In this document: positions 1 to 4,414 of the stretch, one piece after another
Numbering within the stretch: position 1 is the first letter of the stretch
Layout: the number at the start of each line of letters is the position of its first letter
NCBI GenBank assembly: GCA_902766215.1
Contig: CACXCV010000035.1
Coordinates: 1-5,977, forward strand
DNA: 5,977 nucleotides
Source of the DNA: Oscillospiraceae bacterium
GTDB taxonomy: Bacteria > Bacillota > Clostridia > Oscillospirales > Oscillospiraceae
Direction: 5' to 3'
Program-made: the position numbers and the translations under genes
Notes under the pieces: generated by a model
Database searches by the model: none
What the model was told of the DNA's origin: nothing
Seen by the model: the letters and a program-made list of their open reading frames with translations, nothing else

Positions 1-64
1 GATCGAGAATTTCATCAATTTCCTCCGGGGACAGGTCCAGCAATTTCAGCAAATGTCTCTGCAT
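1..64 (-). CDS. argF: Ornithine carbamoyltransferase, N-terminal fragment (runs off the left edge)
   Basis: Only the first 21 codons are in the window; they read MQRHLLKLLDLSPEEIDEIL followed by D. This closely matches the N-terminus of ornithine carbamoyltransferases, where an HLL..LDLSPEEI..ILDLA helix opens the carbamoyl-phosphate-binding domain. The family makes citrulline from ornithine and carbamoyl phosphate in the cytoplasm, in arginine synthesis or, in reverse, in arginine catabolism. The ATG at 64-62 is supported by AGAGGA (71-76, minus strand) seven bases upstream and by a consensus promoter at 104-133. The catalytic motifs lie outside the window, so the call rests on the N-terminal signature alone. 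Aspartate carbamoyltransferase has a related fold but begins differently. The choice between anabolic argF and catabolic arcB cannot be made here. Confidence 0.8.
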   Translation of the reverse strand, partial: MQRHLLKLLDLSPEEIDEILD

Positions 65-103
65 GATTATTCCTCTTTTCTCCTTGGCGCTCTTGTCTGC
101 CTT

Positions 104-133
104 ATCATAGCACCACGCTGCGTTTTCTGTCAA
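104..133 (-). promoter_or_regulatory. Sigma-A promoter for argF
   Basis: On the minus strand a perfect -35 box TTGACA (133-128) and a near-perfect -10 box TATGAT (109-104) are separated by 18 bp. Transcription would start near position 97, leaving an untranslated leader of about 33 nt before the argF ATG. The leader is too short to hold an attenuator or riboswitch, so regulation would have to act on the promoter or upstream DNA. Confidence 0.8.
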
Positions 134-159
134 TTAGTGCCGCATATTTTAGAGAAAAA

Positions 160-175
160 CCGTCACATTGGACGG
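160..175. repeat. Short dyad CCGTC-ACATTG-GACGG with A/T flanks
   Basis: A perfect 5-bp inverted repeat with a 6-nt loop has five A residues just before it (155-159) and ATTTT just after it. On the minus strand it reads as a small hairpin followed by TTTTTCTC, resembling a weak intrinsic terminator. It lies upstream of both divergent promoters, about 27 bp beyond the argF -35 box, so neither known transcript would contain it. It may be an operator, or may stop stray transcription; the short stem keeps confidence low. Confidence 0.35.
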
Positions 176-225
176 ATTTTCATAGTATATTTCCGATCCA
201 GTTTGGCATATTTTCCATCATATAC

Positions 226-244
226 TCATTTTTTATGCATATAT
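226..244 (-). promoter_or_regulatory. Possible arginine repressor (ARG box) half-site region
   Basis: The minus strand reads TATGCATAAAAAATGAGT near here. Its left half fits the Bacillus-type ARG box consensus CATGAATAAAAATKCAAK well, but the right half is poor and about one base out of register. Position upstream of argF makes ArgR/AhrC control plausible, but the site is about 95 bp beyond the -35 box and lies in AT-rich DNA where chance matches are common. It is a weak candidate. Confidence 0.2.
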
Positions 245-262
245 ATTCTTTCAATTATTCTT

Positions 263-277
263 CTGGCCCCAGGCCAG
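263..277. repeat. Perfect GC-rich dyad next to the -35 box of the metal-uptake promoter
   Basis: CTGGCC-CCA-GGCCAG is a perfect 6-bp inverted repeat with a 3-nt centre. It ends three bases before the TTGACA at 281 and stands out in an AT-rich region. No T-run follows on either strand, so it is not a terminator. Its position suits a protein-binding site acting on the rightward promoter. The binding protein is unknown. Confidence 0.4.
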
Positions 278-280
278 GCG

Positions 281-309
281 TTGACAAACCGGAAAGAACG
301 CGCTATGAT
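281..309 (+). promoter_or_regulatory. Sigma-A promoter of the zur-znuCB operon
   Basis: A perfect -35 box TTGACA (281-286) and a -10 box TATGAT (304-309) are separated by the ideal 17 bp. Transcription should start near 315-317, about 50 nt before the regulator's ATG. This is an intrinsically strong promoter, which fits a gene set kept off by a repressor when metal is plentiful. Confidence 0.85.
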
Positions 310-311
310 AT

Positions 312-344
312 TGAAACTGAATTTGATTCTCAATTTTGATTTCA
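312..344. promoter_or_regulatory. Likely Fur/Zur-family operator (long dyad over the start site)
   Basis: The segment has dyad symmetry centred at 328: 11 of 16 base pairs match. TGAAA (312-316) pairs with TTTCA (340-344), AA (320-321) with TT (335-336), and TTGA (323-326) with TCAA (330-333). The inner part, TGAATTTGATTCTCA, matches the Fur-type 7-1-7 form TGATAATNATTATCA at 10 of 14 defined positions. It begins just after the -10 box and covers the predicted start site, so a bound repressor would block transcription. Autorepression by the encoded Fur-family protein is the natural inference; the metal and exact boundaries are not shown. Confidence 0.5.
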
Positions 345-366
345 TTTCGTAAATGGAGGAATTCCT

Positions 367-801
367 ATGTCACGCACCTATCAAACGCGGCAGCTGGCCG
401 CGCTGATGGCCTGCATCCGCTCACATCATGACGGCTATCTGACCGTCAAGGGCCTGATGGAGCAGCTGGACGAGGCCGGCAGCCCCATGGGCCTGGCCAC
501 CATCTATCGCCAGATGGAAAAGCTGGAGCAGCAAGGGCTGGTTCACCGGGTCGCCTCCGACGAGCAGAATGGCGCCTGCTGGAAATACTGCGGCGTGGAC
601 CACGGCGGTGCCTGTGTGCTGGTCAAGTGCGAGCGCTGCGGCAGCATCGCGCACATGAGCTGCGACGAGCTGCCCGCCCTGTATCACCACCTGCAAAGTC
701 ACCACGGCTTTGCCGTCAATCCCAATCGGACGCTGCTCTATGGCATCTGCCAGAGCTGCGCCCAGACAGGAGGGCCCCATGGCGCTGATTCAATGCCGTG
801 A
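367..801 (+). CDS. zur: Fur-family metal-responsive repressor, probably zinc-sensing (Zur)
   Basis: A 144-residue protein of normal Fur-family length. The N-terminal half is the winged-helix DNA-binding domain, with the family's recognition segment GLATIYRQMEKLEQQGLVHR at residues 42-61. The C-terminal half is the dimerisation and metal-sensing domain. It has the structural zinc pairs C88-x2-C91 and C128-x2-C131 and a His-rich patch (H107, H108, H112, H113) typical of the sensory metal site. The ATG follows GGAGG (355-359) with a 7-nt spacer. Family members bind operators as metal-loaded dimers and repress uptake genes. Placement directly ahead of a ZnuCB-type transporter, with overlapping reading frames, favours Zur over Fur or PerR, as in the Listeria zurAM-zurR cluster though in a different gene order. 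Iron or manganese specificity cannot be excluded from sequence. It probably represses its own operon through the dyad at 312-344. Confidence 0.85.
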   Translation: MSRTYQTRQLAALMACIRSHHDGYLTVKGLMEQLDEAGSPMGLATIYRQMEKLEQQGLVHRVASDEQNGACWKYCGVDHGGACVLVKCERCGSIAHMSCDELPALYHHLQSHHGFAVNPNRTLLYGICQSCAQTGGPHGADSMP

Positions 802-1492
802 CCTAAGCCTGGCCTATGACGGCCGGGTGGTGGAGTCGGGCGTCAGCTTTTCCGTCCCGCAGGGGGATTATCTGTGCATTGTGGGCGAAAACGGCTCAGG
901 CAAGTCCACGCTGATGAAGGCCCTGCTGGGTCTGATCCGCCCGGCCGGCGGCAGCATCACCTTCGGCGAGGGGCTGCACCAGACCGAAATCGGCTACCTG
1001 CCCCAGCAGACGCAGATTCAGCGGGACTTTCCCGCCAGCTGCTTCGAGGTGGTGCTCTCCGGCCGGCTCAACCGCCGGAAGGGCCGCTTTTTCTATCACA
1101 AGGCCGACCGCGACGCCGCGCGCCGGACCATGGACACGCTGGGCATCGGCGATCTGGCCCGCCGCTGCTATCACGACCTGTCCGGCGGGCAGCAGCAGCG
1201 CGTGCTGCTGGCCCGCGCCCTGTGCGCCACGCAGAAGCTGCTGCTGCTGGACGAGCCGGTGGCCGGGCTGGACCCGGTGGTCACGCAGGAGCTGTATGCG
1301 CTCATCCGGCGTCTCAACGACGAGGGGCTGACCGTCATCATGGTCAGCCACGACATGACCGCCGTGGCCGAGGACGCCAAGCATGTGCTGCATCTGGCGC
1401 ACAAGCCGCTGTTCTACGGCAACACATTCGATTATTTGCATTCCGGCGTGGGCCGGCGCTTTACGGGGAGGGACGGCAATGCGCTTTTCTGA
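779..1492 (+). CDS. znuC: Zinc/manganese-type ABC transporter ATPase
   Basis: A 237-residue cytoplasmic ABC ATPase that would power metal import through the permease encoded next. All nucleotide-binding motifs are intact: Walker A GENGSGKST (residues 36-44), Q-loop YLPQQTQ (about 73-79), signature LSGGQQQR (134-141), Walker B LLLLDEP (154-160) with D-loop GLDP, and switch histidine H191. I chose the ATG at 779 because AGGAGG (768-773) lies 5 nt upstream and the product then starts directly on the first beta strand; an in-frame upstream start at 710 would add 23 unnatural residues. The gene overlaps the regulator's end by 23 nt, indicating translational coupling. The short C-terminal tail after the ATPase core agrees with ZnuC/MntB/ZurA relatives. 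Zinc is favoured by the Zur-like regulator, but manganese importers of the same family look alike. Confidence 0.88.
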   Translation: MALIQCRDLSLAYDGRVVESGVSFSVPQGDYLCIVGENGSGKSTLMKALLGLIRPAGGSITFGEGLHQTEIGYLPQQTQIQRDFPASCFEVVLSGRLNRRKGRFFYHKADRDAARRTMDTLGIGDLARRCYHDLSGGQQQRVLLARALCATQKLLLLDEPVAGLDPVVTQELYALIRRLNDEGLTVIMVSHDMTAVAEDAKHVLHLAHKPLFYGNTFDYLHSGVGRRFTGRDGNALF

Positions 1493-2339
1493 CATGTTTG
1501 CTTCGCCGCTGCTGATGCAGATTGTTCTGCGGGCGATGGTTGTGGGCGTGCTGGTCAGCCTGTGCTGCGCCCTGCTGGGCGTCAATCTGGTGCTTCGCCG
1601 CTTTTCCATGATCGGCGACGGGCTGAGCCACGTGGGCTTCGGCGCCATTGCGCTGGCAGCCGTGTGCGGCCTGAGCCAGTGGGAGCTGGAATTCACCCTG
1701 CCGGTGGTCATCGTGGCCGCCGTGCTGATTCTGCGCATGAGCGAGCGCAGCCACACCCAGGGCGACGCCGCCATCGCCCTGCTGGCCACCGGTGCGGTGG
1801 CCGTCGGCAGCCTGCTTTATAACTACTCCCCCCAGCGCAACGCCGACATCTGCAACAGCCTGTTCGGCTCGGCCTCGGTGCTGACGCTGACGGACAAGGA
1901 CCTGATCCTCTCGCTGGTGCTCAGCGCCGTGGTGCTGGCTCTGTTTGTCCTGTGCTATCACAAGCTGTTTGCCATCACCTTTGACGAGGTGTTCGCCCGC
2001 GCCACCGGCGTACACACCCAGGCGTATAAAACGCTGCTGGCCATTCTCACCGCCGTGACCATCGTCCTGGGCATGAAGCTGATGGGCGCAATTATGATCT
2101 CGGGCCTGGTTGTCTTCCCGGCCATGAGCGCCATGCGCCTGTGCAAAAGCTTCCGCGGCGTGGTGCTCTGCTCCGGCGGGCTGGCCGTGGTCTGCTTCGT
2201 GGCGGGCTTTTTCACCGCCTGCCGTCTCTCGTGGCAGACCGGCCCCACCGTCATTGCTGTGCACACGCTGGTGTTCGTGCTGGTCAGCGCCGGCAGCGCC
2301 CTGGCCGCCTCGCGCCTGCTGCGCCGCAAAAAAGTATAA
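1479..2339 (+). CDS. znuB: ABC-3 family metal permease (ZnuB type)
   Basis: A 286-residue, very hydrophobic inner-membrane protein with about eight membrane segments, around residues 10-38, 50-66, 73-86, 96-114, 141-160, 184-218, 226-247 and 256-277. Family marks are GDGLSH (46-51), matching the GD.LSH motif of ABC-3 permeases, and the GMKLMGAIMISGLVVFPA stretch (198-215) that forms the conserved late membrane helix near the ATPase contact. The ATG at 1479 has GGAGGG (1467-1472) 6 nt upstream and overlaps the ATPase gene by 14 nt; a start at 1383 would lie deep inside that gene. It should pair as a homodimer with the ATPase to move zinc, or possibly manganese, inward. The usual binding protein ZnuA is not encoded alongside. 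Its basic tail (RLLRRKKV) suggests a cytoplasmic C-terminus. Confidence 0.87.
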   Translation: MRFSDMFASPLLMQIVLRAMVVGVLVSLCCALLGVNLVLRRFSMIGDGLSHVGFGAIALAAVCGLSQWELEFTLPVVIVAAVLILRMSERSHTQGDAAIALLATGAVAVGSLLYNYSPQRNADICNSLFGSASVLTLTDKDLILSLVLSAVVLALFVLCYHKLFAITFDEVFARATGVHTQAYKTLLAILTAVTIVLGMKLMGAIMISGLVVFPAMSAMRLCKSFRGVVLCSGGLAVVCFVAGFFTACRLSWQTGPTVIAVHTLVFVLVSAGSALAASRLLRRKKV

Positions 2340-2371
2340 TTTTCCATGGCAAGGATTGCATTGCCGCCGCC

Positions 2372-2401
2372 GTGACTAATTTCCGCGCCGCCGTCCATAC
2401 T
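2372..2401 (+). promoter_or_regulatory. Weak candidate promoter for the lipoprotein gene
   Basis: In the 102-bp gap after the permease, GTGACT (2372-2377) and CATACT (2396-2401) lie 18 bp apart, each matching four of six consensus bases. No terminator is visible between the permease and the lipoprotein gene, so read-through from the operon promoter is the simpler explanation. This is the best in a poor field. Confidence 0.18.
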
Positions 2402-2428
2402 AGTGCCGTACAACGCGAATACTTGTCT

Positions 2429-2433
2429 GGAGG
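2429..2433 (+). promoter_or_regulatory. Ribosome binding site that sets a TTG start
   Basis: GGAGG stands 8 nt before the TTG at 2442. It selects this codon over the in-frame GTG at 2403, which has no such site and would put 13 extra residues in front of a textbook signal peptide. Confidence 0.75.
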
Positions 2434-2441
2434 CGACAACC

Positions 2442-2921
2442 TTGAAAAAGCGCAGTATCATCTCTGTTCTGCTCTGCGCCCTGCTTCTGCTGGGCGTGCT
2501 GAGCGCCTGCACCGACGGCGGCAACGTGTCCGACACGGGCAGCGGCACCGTCAACGGCTCTGCCAACGGCGGCACGTCCAACGACACGCCCGGCAGCAAC
2601 GCCGCCGGGAGCAACACCGGGAGCAACAGCGGCACCACCGGAAATAACGGTACCAATGGCACTGTCGGCGGCGACGCCAACAACAACACCAACGGCGCCA
2701 ACAACGGCACAACCAACGGCAGCGGCACCGCCAACAACGGCACGGCCAACGGCAGCGGTACCGCCAACAGCAACGGTACGGCCAACGACAACCGCGGCGA
2801 CGACACCGGCACCGTCACCGGCGACCTGGACGACGCCGGCCGCAGCGCAGGCCGCGCCATCGGCGACGCAGTCACCGGCGCGGGCAACGCCATCGCCGGC
2901 GCGGGGCGCCGCATTGGCTGA
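2442..2921 (+). CDS. Small low-complexity lipoprotein of unknown function
   Basis: I do not recognise this 159-residue product. Starting at TTG it reads MKKR, a hydrophobic stretch (residues 5-20) and the lipobox LSAC with C23 as the lipidated residue, so it should be anchored to the outer face of the membrane. Residues 28-118 are almost entirely Asn, Gly, Thr, Ser and Ala, including a near-tandem repeat of NGSGTANNGTA and NGSGTANSNGTA. This stretch is probably disordered, like a wall-spanning linker. Residues 119-159 form a short acidic then glycine-spaced module with GRAIG and GRRIG, resembling a glycine zipper. There is no histidine and no cysteine after C23, so it lacks obvious soft-metal ligands and is not a ZnuA-type binding protein. 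It follows the permease with a 102-bp gap and no visible terminator, so co-transcription with the metal operon is possible but unproven. Confidence 0.72.
   Translation: MKKRSIISVLLCALLLLGVLSACTDGGNVSDTGSGTVNGSANGGTSNDTPGSNAAGSNTGSNSGTTGNNGTNGTVGGDANNNTNGANNGTTNGSGTANNGTANGSGTANSNGTANDNRGDDTGTVTGDLDDAGRSAGRAIGDAVTGAGNAIAGAGRRIG
2715..2783 (+). repeat. Two near-identical tandem units inside the lipoprotein gene
   Basis: Unit one (2715-2747, 33 nt) encodes NGSGTANNGTA and unit two (2748-2783, 36 nt) encodes NGSGTANSNGTA. The DNA differs at a few wobble positions plus one inserted codon. In-frame repeats of this kind can expand or contract by slippage or recombination and so vary the linker length. 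Shorter AAC-GGC-type repetition continues on both sides. Confidence 0.6.
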
Positions 2922-2927
2922 ACAGAC

Positions 2928-2977
2928 AAAAACCGCAGCGCAGTCTGCCACCCGGCAGAGGCGCTGCGGCGTTTTTT
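2928..2977. terminator. Bidirectional intrinsic terminator between convergent operons
   Basis: CCGCAGCGC (2933-2941) pairs perfectly with GCGCTGCGG (2961-2969). Inside, TCTGCC (2944-2949) pairs with GGCAGA (2954-2959) around an ACCC loop, with only a small AG/G internal bulge. On the plus strand TTTTTT (2972-2977) follows almost directly; on the minus strand the five A residues at 2928-2932 provide a U-run. The plus-strand T-run also contains the TAA stop of the converging pseudouridine synthase gene. It ends the lipoprotein transcript and the leftward operon alike. Confidence 0.9.
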
Positions 2978-3581
2978 ATTGTTCCCGCCCCGCATTCCAC
3001 AGGGCCTGCTCCTCCTCCGGCGTCAGGGCGCGCCATTGGCCCGGTTGCAGGCCGCCCAGGTCCAGCGGCCCCAGCGCCACCCGGCGCAGGCGGATCACCG
3101 CGCAGCCCACGGCCCGCAGCATCCGCCGCACCTGATGGGTGCGGCCCTCGGTCAGGGTCAGCTCACCGATGGTCACGGGCAGGTCGCGGTTTTTCATCAG
3201 CTTCTGGCGATAGTCCGGTGGGATGACCCCGGCAGACTGATAAAGCGTGCTCTGCCCCGTGATGCGCAGGCCTGCCGGGCGCGTCGGCGCCGGATCAGGC
3301 GGCAGCAGCAGCCCCGTGCGCAGCCGCTGTTGGGCCGGCTCGTCCAGCGTGCCCAGCGCCCAGAAGGCATAGGTCTTGGTCACATGCCGCTCCGGCCGCG
3401 TCAGGCGCGCCGTCAGCGCGCCGTCGTCGGTGAGCAGCAGCAGGCCCTCGGTGTTGCGGTCCAGCCGCCCCACCGGGTGCAGCCCGGCCAACTGCGGCGG
3501 CAGGCAGTCCAGCACCGTGCGGTGCCGGTCGTCCCGTCGGGCCGTCACGCAGCCCAGCGGCTTATACAGCAGCACCGTCAT
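2976..3581 (-). CDS. RsuA/RluB/RluE-family rRNA pseudouridine synthase lacking an S4 domain
   Basis: This 201-residue enzyme would isomerise one uridine in ribosomal RNA to pseudouridine. The catalytic motif GRLDRNTEGLLLLTDDG (residues 38-54) carries the nucleophile D41. The family's KTY follows (69-71), and the second core motif is EGRTHQVRRM (145-154). The protein starts at the first strand of the catalytic domain (MTVLLYKPLG), so the S4 RNA-binding domain usual in RsuA and RluB is absent, as in shorter RluE-like members. The ATG overlaps the endonuclease IV stop in an ATGA junction with no clear ribosome binding site, implying translational coupling. No alternative in-frame start is seen immediately upstream. 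It is the last gene of the leftward operon, with its stop inside the terminator. The target uridine, and whether it lies in 16S or 23S rRNA, cannot be read from sequence. Confidence 0.85.
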   Translation of the reverse strand: MTVLLYKPLGCVTARRDDRHRTVLDCLPPQLAGLHPVGRLDRNTEGLLLLTDDGALTARLTRPERHVTKTYAFWALGTLDEPAQQRLRTGLLLPPDPAPTRPAGLRITGQSTLYQSAGVIPPDYRQKLMKNRDLPVTIGELTLTEGRTHQVRRMLRAVGCAVIRLRRVALGPLDLGGLQPGQWRALTPEEEQALWNAGREQ

Positions 3582-4402
3582 GCCAGCGACCGCAGCAGAG
3601 CAATCTCGCGGGCATAGCCGTCGTTGTCCTCCACCGGCGTCTCCAGCACCATTGGCAGCGTGCGCAGCAGCGGGTGCCGGACAATCTGCCGGAAGGTCTC
3701 GATCCCCAGCGCGCCCTGTCCGATGCAGGCGTGGCGGTCCTTGCGGCTGCCGCAGGGGTTCATGCTGTCGTTGAGATGCAGCGCCCGCAGGCGGTGCAGG
3801 CCGATCACCCGGTCAAACTCCGCCAGCACGCCCTCCAGGTCGCCGCGCAGATCATAGCCCGCGTCCCACACGTGGCAGGTGTCCAGGCACACACCCATGC
3901 GCTCCGGGCGATCCACCGCGTCGAGGATGTCGCGCAGCTGTTCAAAGCTGCCGCCCAGCTCGGTGCCCTTGCCGGCCATGGTTTCCAGCAGCAGTACCGG
4001 GCCGCTGCCCGCCAGCAGCCCGCGCAGCGCGTTGGCCAGCAGGGCCGTGGCAGCGGCGGTGCCCTGTCCCACATGGCTGCCGGGGTGGATGTTGTACACA
4101 CAGTTGGAAAACAGCGCCAGCCGCTGCAAATCCTCCGCCACGCAGTCCCGCCCGAACGCCCGGATGTCCTCGCGCGCCGCGCAGAGATTGACGGTATAGG
4201 CCCCGTGCGCCACCAGCGTGCCAAAGCCCTGCGCCGCGGCATAGCGCTCATAGGCGGTGATGTCCGCCGGGTCCAGCGCCCGGGCCTTGCCGCCCCGGGG
4301 ATTGCGGGTGAAAAAGGCGCAGGTGTTCGCCCCCAGGCGGGTCATCTCCCGGCCCATGGCAAGATAGCCCTTGTTGCAGGACAGGTGGCAGCCGATCAGC
4401 AT
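3578..4402 (-). CDS. nfo: Endonuclease IV (AP endonuclease)
   Basis: A 274-residue TIM-barrel DNA repair enzyme that cuts 5' to abasic sites and trims blocked 3' ends in base-excision repair. All nine metal ligands of the trinuclear zinc site known from E. coli Nfo have counterparts: H66 (VAHGAY), H106 (NIHPGSH), E140 (LLLETMAGKG), D174 and H177 (CLDTCH), H209 (ALHLNDS), D222 and H224 (RKDRHACIGQG) and E254 (MVLETP). Length is normal and the enzyme should be active. I chose the ATG at 4402 because GAGGG (4410-4414) lies 7 nt upstream and MLIGCHLS is the usual family N-terminus. A longer frame from 4435 would overlap coaX and add 11 residues of no family character. It begins 10 nt after the coaX stop and overlaps the pseudouridine synthase start by 4 nt. 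Confidence 0.93.
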   Translation of the reverse strand: MLIGCHLSCNKGYLAMGREMTRLGANTCAFFTRNPRGGKARALDPADITAYERYAAAQGFGTLVAHGAYTVNLCAAREDIRAFGRDCVAEDLQRLALFSNCVYNIHPGSHVGQGTAAATALLANALRGLLAGSGPVLLLETMAGKGTELGGSFEQLRDILDAVDRPERMGVCLDTCHVWDAGYDLRGDLEGVLAEFDRVIGLHRLRALHLNDSMNPCGSRKDRHACIGQGALGIETFRQIVRHPLLRTLPMVLETPVEDNDGYAREIALLRSLA

Positions 4403-4409
4403 GGCGCAG

Positions 4410-4414
4410 CCCTC
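4410..4414 (-). promoter_or_regulatory. Ribosome binding site fixing the nfo start
   Basis: GAGGG on the minus strand lies 7 nt before the ATG at 4402 and overlaps the end of coaX. It supports the shorter of two possible endonuclease IV starts. Confidence 0.65.

Larger units (their letters stand above)
65..366. promoter_or_regulatory. Divergent control region between argF and the metal-uptake operon
   Basis: This 302-bp gap is strikingly AT-rich beside its GC-rich neighbours and holds no credible gene. An open frame on the plus strand across 53-352 has no ribosome binding site and an unnatural composition. The region carries a leftward promoter (104-133), a rightward promoter (281-309), an operator-like dyad over the rightward start site (312-344), a perfect GC dyad against the rightward -35 box (263-277), a short dyad with A/T flanks (160-175), and three same-direction GCATAT motifs at 142, 206 and 237. 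The two promoters point away from each other with about 150 bp between their -35 boxes. Confidence 0.8.

Noticed and set aside
53..352. Plus-strand open frame of 99 codons between argF and the regulator
   Set aside because: It starts inside argF on the opposite strand, has no ribosome binding site, runs through both promoters and the operator, and its sequence resembles no protein.
316..366. Riboswitch in the leader of the metal operon
   Set aside because: The leader is only about 50 nt, AT-rich, and mostly occupied by the dyad and the ribosome binding site. No aptamer-like structure or terminator stem is seen.
896..1789. Minus-strand open frame opposite the ABC ATPase and permease genes
   Set aside because: It is antisense to well-supported genes, has no family motifs, and is explained by GC-rich codon use.
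2403..2441. GTG as the start of the lipoprotein
   Set aside because: It has no ribosome binding site and would place 13 residues before the signal peptide. The TTG at 2442 has GGAGG at proper spacing and gives a standard MKKR start.
2544..2795. Repeats in the lipoprotein gene as a CRISPR array or minisatellite locus
   Set aside because: The repetition is in-frame, irregular and encodes a low-complexity linker. There are no constant repeats with unique spacers.
1958..2995. Minus-strand open frame of 345 codons opposite the permease end and the lipoprotein
   Set aside because: It is a Pro/Leu/Val/Ala repeat shadow of the AAC/GGC-rich lipoprotein repeats. It starts across the terminator and lacks a ribosome binding site.
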